A DNA stretch of 64,000 nucleotides from Himantopus leucocephalus (GCA_003993805.1 RSEF01000005.1:19205248-19269247); one strand, 5' to 3'; positions 23,701 through 35,900 are shown, counted from the first letter of the stretch. Made by a program: numbers and translations. Notes: generated by a model not told the origin, from the sequence alone.

Positions 23701-26700
23701 TTTAGGTGAAGTTCCTACAGCACCGCAAGGAAGCGGGGATACTCACAGATGAAATACTTGTGCTGATAATTGTAAGGCATGAACTTCTTCTTCTTTTTTC
23801 CAAGCTGAAAAATGAAAAGACATTGTAATGGGCCAGTTGGGGACCTGAGACCCTCCATAAAGTATTTCTTACTCCTGGCTAATGAACAAATCAAGAACTA
23901 CCTCTTAATCGCTCTAATTCTACTCCACTTCTTGAAAAGCAGATACTGAAGTTCCAAAACAATGGAAAGAAGCAGATTTCATTTGAGCCTCTCTATCCAG
24001 ATATCAACATTATGCCAATGTCAGAATAGAGCCATTTTTTACAAGAGTTCCAGAACTCATACAAAAATGCTCAAAAATCACAAAAGTGCTCACAAGTCAT
24101 TTGAATCTTGTAGGAGAAGTTTCTGGTGATGGTAATGAAAGTCCAATCTAACCAATTCCATGTATTCACCACAGAGGGCTGAGACTATCGGTGCTCAGGG
24201 AGGAACAGGTTATTAACATGAAAACTGAGACAGGAAACTTGGTGGGTGATGAATGCGGGATGTGTTTGATGTGAAAGCTACATCAGAATTTCTGTATGAG
24301 ATGAGATAGGATGCAGACATCCCAATTTTTTGAGTAATAGAGGAGACAGTGGTCAGAAATGTCATAAGCATTTGGATGCTATGATAAAAATCATTTCTGC
24401 AAGATCAAAGAAGTAAATACTCTATAAGGACTCCTACCTTTCTGTTTTGTCAAACACTTTGCCTTCAAGTACATGAAACAGCAAAGACATGAAATATTTA
24501 CAGAAAGCACAATCAGTTTATTTCTTCACAGTGTATTTTTTCACTATTTGCACAAAAGGATTCTTAACATCATCTGCAAATTTTGTGCTTATGATTCTTC
24601 AAAGGAAAAAATAAGGAGGTGAAGAAAACCATTTCCAGAGCTACCCTGTTACTGAGAAAAAAAACCCTTGAATTCCTCAACGACGTCTTCATTAGATCAA
24701 AATTGAAACAAAACAAATGAACTGGACTAAATGAACCCACTGAAATCCATTTTGCCCATCCACTGCGTGCCTGACTTTTCTGTTAAAAAGCAGGAAGACA
24801 TGAGAACTAACTTCCTACATTTTCACTTCGATCAAGCCCAATCTAGTGCAGCTGCTCCACTCTAAATGCTCATGCTAATAAATAGCCATGAGAGATCTTT
24901 CAGAAGACCACTGACAAAATCCTTCCCAGTTGCAGCTAACAGTTTTCTATGAATAAGTGTTTTGTATAAACTCTCTTTACAGGAGTCTTTCTGAGACAGT
25001 AGAGCTGATATCTTCCACATGCCTTGAAGACCTGTAATTTTTTTTTTGCTTATTACCAGCTAAAGGAGGGCGAGACGTTATTTTAAGAGGCTGGTTATCT
25101 AGTAAAGAGCCCATTTCATCACCCCGTGAGTAAACAGAATTGCCAGGGAAAGAAAAGGCAAAAGAGGCCTTGCCCATCCTGATGATATCAGAAATCATAC
25201 GGACGCAGGGAGGGTCTGGTCATGGTTTTTATTTTTATGAAAGCCATAATGTTTGTGATTAAGAAATAATTTGCTACGCTTGTGTTTTGTGCATAGCAGC
25301 TCTACTGGTCCTGAAGGATTTAGGTGCCAAACAGCTCCCACAGCCAAAAGGAGAGGGATGTTCCCAGAGGGAACATCTGACTCAGTATCTGCAGGATCAC
25401 AAAGAAGAAAATGCAAGTGGACTGACTCACTCTTTGGCCCGCCTTCGAGGTGCGTACCCTGCTCTTCTAGCAACGCAGCAAACTGATTTTAAGACTTTGC
25501 TTCTCAGGAGCTGGTGCCATCATAATAACCAGTGGGTACATGAGTCTCTCAAACCTTGGAACACTTTGGAAATTATCATGAGTTTATGCAAGAAGGCACA
25601 ACCTGCGTTATGGTTATACCTCACTCTACAGCTTTCTGTCTTTGCCATCTTTGCTTCTCCAGCCATCCCCGTGCTCACCTCCACGGAGAGTGTCTTTCCC
25701 AAGCTGAACAGGAGAGGGTGCATGTTGAGGTCGGGGTCTTTGCGGAAGCAGTTGGGTTTGGCATGGTGCTGGTTGTGCAGGTGATTCCACCAGCTGGCAG
25801 GTAACCCCTGCAGGAAAAGTTGAAGACCAGGGATTCAAACTAGAAGAATATCAACAATTACATCCCTATTTATCCACCTATTATTGACGGCTGCACTGCA
25901 CTTCTCTCAAAGGTGATCTTGCCTGAATGTAGGGACACTCCCAATCGTTGCTTACTCCAGATTAGCCCCAGAGAATATTCCCACAATAAGGCGATTACCT
26001 TCAGAACATTTATCACAATGATCTGCAGAAGTCGATTCCATTTAGGCTTCCTGAAGACAGAGCAGTGCCCCAGATCGTGTTGGAACCAGCCCATCTGGAT
26101 CTGGAAGACAAAAAGGGTCACTGAGGAAACAGAATCACAGCAGAATTGCATTAACTTGCCTCGGGAGTCTCTGTGACTTCATTGTGTGAGTACATCTTCC
26201 TTCTGGTGTTGGGAAGAAACTCTACCTGGTATCTTACGTGCTCAGTGCTGAGAACTCCCTTCCGGGCTACTGCCCACTGAAGCTGCTCAATACCAGATAT
26301 AGATTTTAATGTGGCAGCTAAAGGGAAAGCAGCAAAGCATGGTTACAATTAATGTGACTGTTACAGCATGGAAGTCTTTTGCTCCCATCGCACATATATA
26401 ATTTCCAAGTAACCAGCAAGAAAGAGCAAGAATTTCCAAATCCATAGCTTCATTGCATTTCATATTCCCATAGAAATACAAGAATGCTCTTTGAGGAATA
26501 TCTACCTTAACAGATATTAGGCAAATAGAACAGATTATTTTTAAAAATTAGTTACTTTGCACTTGTTCCATGGATGGCTGAGCAAGCCTAAGGTTTCAGT
26601 GCTGCTAAGAAAATCGTGCTTTCTTCCTCCCCTGACCCTCCAATTTCTCCCATCTAAGGGCCACAAAGTCCTGTTCCTTCCTTCCCTACACCAACCCTGA

Positions 26701-29700
26701 CATGTATTTTGCCCTTCTGTGATCTAATCCATCAGAAAACTAATCAGGGCCGGTGAGTGTAATTGGCCCGTAAAGGACCCAACAAACACCAGAGCCATCA
26801 GACAGTGAAGAGAAGGAACATGGAGCCAAGAGCGGAGCTGAGAATGAAATATTCCCTCTTTTGCTGGGGTAAGTGATTAGATTAGCTCATCCCATCTTGT
26901 GAAACTGCCAGCTCCGCAACACCCCACCAACCCTAGCGAGCAGCTTGTCAGCAGAACGAGAATTACTGGAGGCAACAAAAATTGTGACGTGGAACATCCT
27001 TGTTGTCTTCAGCCTGATTACAGGATCTAAGAAGAGGCAGTAGAGCGATGACTGGGGTATGAGCATTTCATTTATCCTCTCCATCTGGAAGAACCAAACA
27101 TGTCTGCAGTGTGGAACAGCTGTCAGCAGTTTACCTGAGCAATGGTGAAGAACGCAATGCCAACCAGGAAAGGCGCTAAGGATATCCCAAAGTACCAGAC
27201 CACGAGCCAGGATGCAGCATCCAGTACCAGGAGGTGAAGGAAAATCAAGAAGAAAAAGGTGTAATTTGGCCTCAGAAGTCCCATCTTCTCAATAGTGCAG
27301 CGCAGCTCACGAAAATCCTCTAAAAGTGATTTCTGTGGGTAAAGTGAGTATTAATGCACTGTCTACTTTGAAAATGTAACATAGCAGACCCAGGAATCCC
27401 CCAGCCGCCATGGAACTCAATGGAGATATTCTACCACAGGGGTCTCTGTGCAAAAATGAGCCTGAGATCAACAGATCTTGGCTTTGCTTTGAGAGGGGAA
27501 AACAAGTTGCTGACAGGCTCTGTTAACTGAGACATCACAGTGGGAAGAACTGAACAGAATTTGGGGCTCTAGGGCTCATTCCTTACACCCAGGTGTGGAT
27601 TTAGTCATTCTGGGACAGTAAACGTTTCCATGCGTGACTTCTGCCAGCTGTCTCCCCACCACCCAGCCTACGGCACAGTGTCAGGCGTGCTGCTTCGGAA
27701 ATTATTTCTGCTTTCATTTTCCTTCTCCTCCCATGCTGAACCCCAAGCCATACCCGCAGCTGGATTCTAGGACACTCACTTTTTTATTAGACTCAAAGCT
27801 GGGTTGATCTGGTGCCAACTCCCCAATCAGCAGAGATTTCAAGTATTTTTTCACCAGAGACTTATCATTGTGAAATGCTACAAAGGCATCCTGAGAAATA
27901 CACAAAGGAAGGGGGTAAGAAAGGGTACGTGACTAAACACCAACTGCAGAGCCTCTACTTTTTCCAGGTCTTTGATATTAGACATAATCCAGTTTCAGTT
28001 GTCCAGAGACTTTTGGATTGTTGTCCCTTTGGTTGCTCCCATAGTCCTTTGCCATCAGCTGGAGCTTGGCCCAAGGAAGCTGGAGGAGTTTCAAGAAACT
28101 AGATTTCATAAAAGTACTTGGGCGAGGCTGGTAATAAACATGAAAGTGTTTGATGAAAAACTCTTTGCAGAGGGAAACATGCTCTTTCATCTGCTTGTTT
28201 CAGCACAGTCCTTCCCTAGAAGGCTCCAGCCAGCAGCCCTGCCCTATGGATGGGATGCAGGAGCAGGAAAACACGTCAATGAATGAGGTGTGTCTTTGCC
28301 ATGCTTAGACGATGTGTTTAAAATCCTGTCTTTATTACACTAGGGCCATAGGAAATATATGCTCCGTACACAACAGGACTAACTGGGCATCTCTTACAGT
28401 TCCCCGTAAATTTTGAGACTGATCGATGTTTTGGGATAGTGGGTAACACCAGTGACACAAACGGATCTGTCCAAGAACCATTTGAAATACCAGTTTCAAA
28501 ATCAAATATTAACTACGGAATAAAGGATGAAATTCCAGGTAAACCAAAACTCTTCTTTAGCTCATGTCCTCAGTGAATTTTCCAGAATAAAGGTAAAGAG
28601 GCTGGCCATACTCTTTTGTCTTCCAGAAAGAGTAGATATAGCAAACCCCTCAGTGTCTGAGCAGCCAGGTACTTGCTGATTTTGGCTCTGAAAAATCAAC
28701 GTGGGTGATCATGATACAAAAGAATTCTGCACACGCCTGGTCAGGATTAAGTCCCTGGAAGAGGACAGAGGACGTCCCTTGTGCAGTCTGGCATTCCTCT
28801 GGAGTCTCTTGTTTAGAGACAGTCTGTCTCTGAGTACTTTAGTCTAGAAGAAATCAAAGCGAGGTGACTTTTGAGCTTTCTACAGGTATCTAGTTGTCCT
28901 TTGTCACAGTGACAAATGAGTAACTTTGTCCAGACCCAGAGGACTGGGGAAATCTTTCCATTATTATCCTGTGCCCCTCATCCTACAGTTTTTTAAACAT
29001 TTTTATGTAGCTCCCTCTTGCCAGGAATTCTAAAACTGACTCAAGCTGTAAGTATCTATGGTGCAGCTTAGAAAGAGGAGCCACAATCCTTTTAAGCAGA
29101 ATTTCCCATCCACAGTATCAATATCGCAGATTCTTATCACAGAAACATAAGCCTTTCAGTCCTGCAACCTGTCCTGTCTGCTCCCTGATCTTAGGCCCTG
29201 ATTATCATCTTATGAGAGATTAACTTTAAGGACTACCATCCGCAACGCACGTAACCTCCAACGTTTGACATCAACGTAGTGTTCTGCAATGCATATCGTC
29301 TATATTTACAAAGTAATCCACACAGAGGAAGATAATTCTCACCATATATATACAATTATGAGCTCTAGAAGATAATTCTCACCATATACATATAATTATG
29401 AGCTCTAGAGTAGTCAAGAGTACTTGGAAAAAAATCCTGGATCCTGGCTTTAGGCAAAATCATCCACCTGACGAACTTTTAAGACACCTTCAGTCCTGCT
29501 TTTCTGTGAAAGTGTGTATTTCTCAGAATATATGAACATAGCAGCATTTTAAAAGCAAAAAGAAGGATAAAGATTAGCAGAATAAAAATCAAGAGCAAGG
29601 CAGAAGAATGTCATTATGACACAACATAAATCCGCAGCGTACACGCAGTCTTGAGTACTGCATGTAGTTCTGGTCCTTTTGTCTTCAAAAGGATGTAGTA

Positions 29701-31731
29701 TAAATATACATTGCAAAAAAAGACGAACAGAGTTCTGGAACAGCTTTCATACTAGAAGGCTTCCTTGGAAACTAGGTAACAAGTTAAAGAGTTTTCAAAA
29801 CCCATAAAGGAGCACTGAGAAAACAATGGAAAATTTACTCACCATTTTCATAACACAACAATGAAATTATCAGGAAGTAGGGGTAAAATGCACAAAAGTA
29901 ATAATGAGCAAAACCAGATTGTAATATTATTGTAATAATAAACACAAGTAAGATCAAAGCTCATTTTTTAACCTCATTCATACCAGACGAATTCACCCTT
30001 GGGTGTCTATAAAGCATAATAATTTAAATGCAAGTCCTTACACTGGTGGCTGCAGAAGCTGGGAGGACATAGCTCGGAGACAAATCATTCCATGCATTCT
30101 GTATTCCTTGTCTCCTTTTGTAAAAGGCCGGTAATGGCAACTGCAGGAGCTGGCACCAGGCTACGGGGTCTCTGGGCTGGCTTGGGGTGGTGGGCAGGAC
30201 TGGAGCCCCTTCTTCACTTAGCTCTTGGTGCAGCACTCTTTGCATCTCCCACCACGTCATGCAGGTGCTGCATGATGGACACACAACCCTCTCTTTAAAT
30301 CAAGGTTTACCTGCCCGTCAGGTAAGCTAGAGAAAAAAACCAACGAGACTCAGAAGCCTTTCTTTTTCTTCACCGGAGAACACCAGGTATTTTTTCTGCC
30401 TCGGTTTGAAGCAGGGTGAAAGGAATGAAACGTGAAAAATAACTGATGTGATCCACCCGGGCCATGAGTTAGGAAGCGCGATCCCATTTTACAAACTGAA
30501 ACCTGAGGAATTAGACAGGCTAGGCAACTTTCTTCAAGTCAAAAAGTCTTGTCGTGACAAGAATTAAATCTGTGTCTCCCACAACACAAGTTTAAGCCCT
30601 CATCCTGGTTGTGTTTCTAATGTGCATATTTCTGACTATTCGGAAATACAGGATTGACTTTCAGCAAATAGTCTGCGAGATCTGCTTAGAATTATTATTT
30701 CTGTCAATGAGCAACAAATTATTTTAGAGAAATAAAGTTACTTCTGTCAACAAGCAACAAATTATTTTAGAGAAATCCTCTAAATCAAAGAATTTTTCAG
30801 GAACCTCCGGAAAATCTATTTTCAAACAGTGATTATTTGTAGAATTTTTCCTCCTCTTCTGCAGCCAAATGTCATTCTGCTGCTTTCTCAGCCATTTCGC
30901 CTGTATTTTATTTCTTTTTCCTGCTCCTTTGAAAGAGCCTTTTTGCTCAAGACTCTCTTCTTCTCCACTTGCCTGTACAAAATAGTGTCATTTCCTTGAG
31001 TACCCCTTTCTCTTGCTTCTCTGCCCCCAAAATTACTTTATGTTTAGATACTACCTCCTCCTTATCTATCTTACCTATCTACCCTTGCTCTGTCTTTGAT
31101 TATCATTTGCTTACGATGGATCACATCCACGTTACGCTGAAAGAGCAGCCTTTAAATTAAAAATACACACCGAGCATATTGCTTCCGACCCTCTTTCCTT
31201 GCACACTGCTGCAACAGAGGCGCTTTTCAGGCATCTGGAAGACAGCTTGCCTGGTCACGCCTGGTGGCAAGGCAATCCGCATGGATATTGCTTTGTTTAC
31301 AGCAGGGTGTGATGAACCAAAACAGAGCTTTACAATTTGCATAGCAGGAAACCGACCCTGAAGGTAACCAGAAGGGTTACAGACGGCACAGACATGTCCA
31401 ATGCATTATCTGGCCAAGCACAGTGCCAACTACCACAAGCACTCTCCACTGGTGTCCCACCACGTCATCCTGCCCTGACACTGGAACCACCTTCCTCTAC
31501 TGTCCTCCTCGATCTTACCGTAGCATCTTGCCCAGCATAGTGGCTAATAACTCGGCTGCCTCCGGGGTGTCGTTTGGAAAACTTGCTGACATCGTAAACC
31601 TTCCTGTCAATCACCAGCCATTGCTCCTGACCTTGACCATTGTGGATTCTGATCTCTTCCCAAGTGAAAAGCTGTAGAAAGGCTGAAACAGGTCGCGTCT
31701 TCTTTTCAGTGGAGCCAGTCTGTGGAGCCAT
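19947..31731 (-). CDS. FADS1-like desaturase paralogue, complete 12-exon gene with diverged membrane core
   Basis: Joined coding exons: 31519-31731, 27780-27890, 27135-27332, 25999-26100, 25679-25807, 23747-23804, 22950-23026, 22370-22467, 21925-22021, 20665-20744, 20345-20470, 19947-19998, giving 1341 nt and 446 residues. All splice sites are GT-AG, with no internal stop. The protein is a cytochrome b5-fused front-end desaturase. It retains HPGG (55-58), the second heme His (78), HDLGH (182-186), HNQHH (219-223) and QIEHH (384-388), so it is probably catalytically competent. The ATG is the first one after an in-frame TGA 36 nt upstream of the initiation codon. Compared with its FADS1 neighbour, exon 1 is 18 nt longer, exon 6 is one codon shorter and exon 8 is strongly diverged; the tail reads AYLHG. 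It lies 13.8 kb downstream of FADS1 on the same strand, which indicates tandem duplication. It probably corresponds to the gene called FADS1L1 in chicken (recalled name, not checked). Its substrate is unknown. Confidence 0.92.
21805..21843. repeat. Two-copy 18-bp AT-rich repeat in intron 9 of the FADS1-like gene
   Basis: ATTAACATTAATAAATAA occurs at 21805-21822 and again at 21826-21843, about 80 bp from exon 9. Confidence 0.85.
21925..23804 (-). other. FADS1-like exons 6-9 (most diverged block)
   Basis: Exon 6 (23747-23804) has 58 nt against 61 in FADS1: KYFFI becomes KYFI, and the loop NHQH becomes NYQH. Exon 7 (22950-23026) carries FQLS at 22986-22997 in place of FQWY. Exon 8 (22370-22467) matches FADS1 at only about 12 of 32 residues. 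Exon 9 (21925-22021) is better conserved ([17 protein letters not shown]). The frame is intact throughout and the split codons resolve. Confidence 0.9.
23326..23606 (+). mobile_element. CR1 LINE fragment in intron 6 of the FADS1-like gene
   Basis: It contains GGTTTAGGTTACACATTAGG, AGGCTGGAACAGGCTGCCCA and TTGGACTTGATGATCTTAAA, and ends ATGATTCTATGATTCTGTGA. It belongs to the same subfamily type as the copy at 40.43 kb. It is antisense to the host gene, 140 bp from exon 6. Confidence 0.9.
25679..27890 (-). other. FADS1-like exons 2-5 (linker, first membrane pair, His boxes I and II)
   Basis: Exon 2 (27780-27890) reads [10 protein letters not shown] through to [11 protein letters not shown]. 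Exon 3 (27135-27332) keeps [16 protein letters not shown]. Exon 4 (25999-26100) starts IQMGW where FADS1 has AQAGW, carries HDLGH at 26065-26079, and has lost several histidines found in FADS1 ([13 protein letters not shown] instead of [13 protein letters not shown]). Exon 5 (25679-25807) is nearly identical to FADS1 but has Asn in place of Phe inside box II (HNQHH, 25763-25777). Confidence 0.92.
29328..29407. repeat. Tandem duplication, two 40-bp units
   Basis: Units 29328-29367 and 29368-29407 each begin GAAGATAATTCTCACCATAT and end AATTATGAGCTCTA. They differ at only a few positions in the central TA-rich part. They lie in intron 1 of the FADS1-like gene. Confidence 0.9.
30699..30776. repeat. 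Near-tandem duplication, two 35-bp units
   Basis: Units 30699-30733 and 30742-30776 share TTCTGTCAA and the GCAACAAATTATTTTAGAGA block, with eight bases between them. They lie in intron 1 of the FADS1-like gene. Confidence 0.88.
31519..31731 (-). other. FADS1-like exon 1 (start codon and cytochrome b5 core)
   Basis: This exon codes residues 1-71, from [10 protein letters not shown] to GQDAT. It contains [22 protein letters not shown] and HPGG (55-58). The opening MAP matches mammalian FADS1. An open frame continues nine codons upstream to a GTG, but a TGA at 31765-31767 closes it and no earlier ATG exists. The donor is GTAAGA. Unlike FADS1 exon 1, it is not in a CpG-rich island. Confidence 0.92.
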
Positions 31732-32609
31732 CTGTGCTGGTAGATGCGCATTCAGCACTGAGATTCACTAGTCTAAGCTTTGCAGCACTTGTGTCGAGGC
31801 AGAGGGTGAACCATCTCCGCCTGCCCGTTATACAGTCCCACTCCAAGCCACTCCCTGTGCTTCTAGGGCTGGTTGGCTCCCCTTGCCCAAACACGCCCTT
31901 CCATAGCTCCCTCCTCTTCCACGCTCACACCAGACACTGCGACACACCCTTGAATAAAAGCCCTGTTCCTTCTTGTCCTTCCTGAGTTGCCTTTGGAAGG
32001 TCTGATTACTCCTGAGAGCTGTAGACTACTTCACTGAATAAAAATATGCATAAATAGAAAAACTTAGGAAGACTATCTGTTTTTCAGTTAAATGGGATGG
32101 CAAAACGACAAAAAGGACTATTAAGTGAGCACCTTCATAGAGCGTTAGGACCTGGATAAGGTAAGCTGTTAACTTGCTTCCATCCTGCTGCGTCAGTATG
32201 GGGGTTAGCCAGACGAGAAATCTGAGCAAGGCTGCGGGCAGCTCTTCTGCAGCAAACCTTCAGTGGCCTTCTTAGAAAACTGAAGCACTGTCAGCATCCT
32301 GTAATCCTTTAATCAGTCATTAATGTCAGAAAATCCCGCGTTTACCATACAGTGGGGCTTTATCATGTCATCCAGCATGGAAATGTAAAGCTGTAGAGGA
32401 GCTTGTGGGGAGAGCCAAAAGCTATTATTAAATATGTTTGCTAACATCTCTCATTCAACTGTAATTCCTGCCTTCGAGGCATAGAGCCAGCTTGTACACT
32501 AGCACAGTGAAAACAGCAGAGTGCTCCAAGGTCTGCAATCTCTCCGCAAGGCATCTCTAACGGTCTCGTCACTACCCAAACTTCAGGTTGTCCTTGCTCT
32601 TTGAAATTT

Positions 32610-32815
32610 TCTGTCAGAAAATTTTTTTAGATCATCTAGTCCAATCATTAACCTAACACTGACAAGCCCACNNNNNNNNNNNNNNNNNNNNNNNNNNNNN
32701 NNNNNNNNNNNNNNNNNNNNNNNNNNNNNNNNNNNNNNNNNNNNNNNNNNNNNNNNNNNNNNNNNNNNNNNACCTCCCTGGTCCTACTGGCTACACTATT
32801 CCTGATACAGGCCAC
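32610..32815 (-). mobile_element. CR1 LINE pieces flanking a 100-N gap
   Basis: To the left of the gap, AGATCATCTAGTCCAATCAT and TAACCTAACACTGACAAG match the reverse complement of a CR1 tail variant. To the right, ACCTCCCTGGTCCTACTGGC and ATTCCTGATACAGGCC match an internal CR1 segment in the same orientation. The gap at 32672-32771 therefore probably lies within one CR1 element. Confidence 0.7.
32672..32771. other. Assembly gap of 100 N
   Basis: An exactly 100-base N run, the usual placeholder for unknown size, sits between two CR1 pieces. Confidence 0.95.
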
Positions 32816-32919
32816 AAATATTGTCTACAACAATGCCCAGTCTCTGCCCGAAACCTAACAAGTTCTAGGTCTCAACGCTGTCTTGTGACAGTGAGTTTCA
32901 CAGACAATGCACATACTGG

Positions 32920-32992
32920 GATTCAGAGAAAAGTGGTTGTTGTGATTCAAAAAAAAAGTGGTTGTTGCGATTCAAAGAAAGGTGGTGGTTGT
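32920..32992. repeat. Three-copy 24-25 bp tandem repeat
   Basis: Units 32920-32943, 32944-32968 and 32969-32992 each begin GATTCA, followed by an A-rich stretch and GTGGTTGTTG or a close variant. The array is 1.2 kb upstream of the FADS1-like start codon, beside the 100-N gap. Confidence 0.85.
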
Positions 32993-35900
32993 GATGAGCT
33001 CCCGGTTCTGAGAAGGACTGAAAAAACCCAGCTGGAGTTGCAGATTTCAGGAAAGACAGAAAGACAAGAAAGCCAAACTCTGTTCTTGACCAAGGTACCT
33101 CAGCAGGGTGAGGTGAAATGGCTGCGTTCCCCATCTCCCAAGCAGATGGCACGCAGGAAGCCTAGGCGAGAGCTGGTCAACGCAGAGGTGATCTGAGAGG
33201 CCTCTGCATCAGGAGAAAGGCACCATTTAAATTATATAGAATAACTTTTTTTTTTTAAGAGTTTGCCGTTAAGGGACTCTGGAATGGAGTTTGCAGGGTA
33301 TTTGTGACATAAGTGGCCATGGAGCTTCTCACGGTGCAAACACGGTGGCAAATGTTTGACCACACATTGGCCAAAGTCTTGGGTTTTGTCTTCCTTTTGT
33401 TTCCCAGTGAATTAACAGTAGCCCAAAAACAGTTGGATAGAGGCAGCTGAAATCTCACGTAGCAGACACCTGCCTTGCCCTCAGCCCTGCATGGAGTGGG
33501 CAGCGCTTCTGGCTGACACGCAACTGTAAATTATGCAATTCTAATTCTTTAAATCGTGTAGCATCTTGCAAATTAATCAGTCAAGCCCAAAACAACCATT
33601 TAAAGTTCCTGACATGTGGCAACGGTTGAACCACCCTAGGTAAAAGAGAAATGTGATTATTGGTACTCATTAGAAGGCAGTGATAAAAAAAAAAATGGGA
33701 GGAATAATTTCTACTGTGCTGTCAGATTGCATTTTGTAACTCTTTCTCTTGCTTTAAATAAAAGTTAAGAGTGTCCACACTAACGATGTGTTTATGTTCT
33801 AGCGTGGAATATATGTGGAGTCTTACATAAATTGTGTTCAGTGCTTGAGGTGGTGGTAATAAAATACGCAATAGTTGTTGCAAATTTCTGCATACGTGTG
33901 TTTTTTAGATACGTGCAAAAAAAATCAAGTGACTCCGTAGCTGGCTGAAAGTACAAAAAAACCTTCCCATTGTCTTATATGCGGACTTGTAAACGCAGCA
34001 GCTACCTGAAAAGAAGTAGATAAAGATGTGGGTTTAGATTCTGGTCTACAAGGAGCTGGAGAATACACAGCCAGGAACATATTGGAGTGAAAAAATATGG
34101 GATGTCTCTGCCTATCCACACGGAGTCAGTAATCCTGACTTTCACTGTTAACACACACTGTGGGTGCCGGTATCCACCAACCCACTGTTTCTTAGACAAA
34201 TTAAGTTGGGGAACTCAAAGGTAATTGTCCTCCCTATTAACAGTGTGCATAGTATTTCATGTCTGAATTTATTTTGCATCAGATCCCACCCAGAGGGCCC
34301 TGTAATGCCCATCGACATTACATTCCATTCCATTAAAAAGCCTTAAACAAGTCCTCTCCCAACCTGAGAGCAGAAACTGTCTCTGTCGATATTATCCAGG
34401 TCACCAAACAAATTTCAGAGTCGCATGGAAAAGCCCAGATAGATAGTGAAAGCCACAGTCATGCTCACCCAGGGAAACGATTGAGAAATCAGTTAACGTG
34501 AATTTACACCATACTCGGTGTTCTGCAACAACTGCCCACACACCTGCCAAAATCCTTGTCATATGCACCTGGGAGGTAGTACACGTGCACAGAACTCTTC
34601 TATTTCGCTGCTTTTGTGACTGAGAGTCTCCCTGCACAGGCACTTGACATAGTTTTCCAGATTTCCAGAAGGCCGGTACGTGACTGCTGAACTGGTAGTT
34701 ATTGCATCAACTTTTTTATCCAGTATCATGTAAATGTTTGCATAAATGTTTGCACTTAATCCACTGGAGATAAACTGGCACAGCACAGAGTGGTCCAGAA
34801 AAAAGTCTAGTACTGCAATACACTGAAGCACCTTGCTTCTAGGAAAATCTCTTGTTCCGGAGAAGTCCCCTAAGTTCTGAGCAATTTGGCCATACAGGAT
34901 ACCACCTCTGATTCTGTTCACCACCTTTTCTATGAAAATTAAATTTCGTATGGAGCTTGTCACATGTGCTGTGAGAATACCTACCAAGCGAGGCTCCTGG
35001 GCAAGGCTGGATGAAGAACAGCTACTGCACAAGCTGTACAGTCTCACCCAGAAGGAGAACGTAGATATAAGACAGACAGCTATGGGTTGTACATGTCTCC
35101 AGGGTTAGACGTTAACAGTACAGAGAGTTTGAGAAGCATGACCTTGGAGGGAAACATCTACAATTACAGCCTCACTTACCTATGTAGGTATACCTGCGTG
35201 TCTTTGCCCTGTCCTGGCTGGTCTGAAGCCGTGGTGGAACAACACCTTGCCTTTGTGGAGGACTCGTGGATGCTCTGCCCTGAAGTGGCTCCGACCCACA
35301 CCCATCTGCTCCCACTCCTGTAGACACAGCCTGTGTTCCTTCTTGGTTTTCATGGATCCTCATTCAAGACTGTCTTCTATGACATGTCTCTTTCCAAACA
35401 CCAAAGGAAACTGAAATGGTTAAAATTATTTTCTCTCCAGCACAAAACTTAATTGGAATCCATAATTCAGGACAAGGCTACATTCTGAAGCATCTCCTGA
35501 ATCTTTTCAAGAGACAATAACTTTTGCAGACTGCAAAACTTTGTATTGAAGAAATCTTTCGGAGAAAAACACAGTTCAGTAATTACTTGCTTGATGAGAA
35601 CGTTAAAAGACACCATGTCAGCCAGGAGGGGAAAGGACCAGGTTTTCCTTCAGCTAGTATATTCGGAATTAATGAGACATGACCCTGTATCTCAACTGGG
35701 GCTACTTTTCATCATGTATTTTTCATCATGTACTTTTCCTCATGTACTTTCAGAAATGGGAAGAGAAACCAAAAGCAAAACCAAGTGCTTTTTTGTAGGG
35801 CACAGAGTTCAGTTTGCAACGGAGGCCCTCTCCTCTCCACCGCCTGGAGGGGTTTAGTTTGCTCAGGTATTCAAAGTCCTGATTAACTTTGTTTCATTCC

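Noticed and set aside
30024..30284. 86-codon minus-strand frame in intron 1 of the FADS1-like gene as an extra exon
   Set aside because: No FADS alignment and no domain. Exons 1 and 2 join in frame without it.
31732..31758. N-terminal extension of the FADS1-like protein from a GTG codon
   Set aside because: A GTG start is not supported for this family. The first ATG after the in-frame TGA gives MAP..., matching mammalian FADS1.
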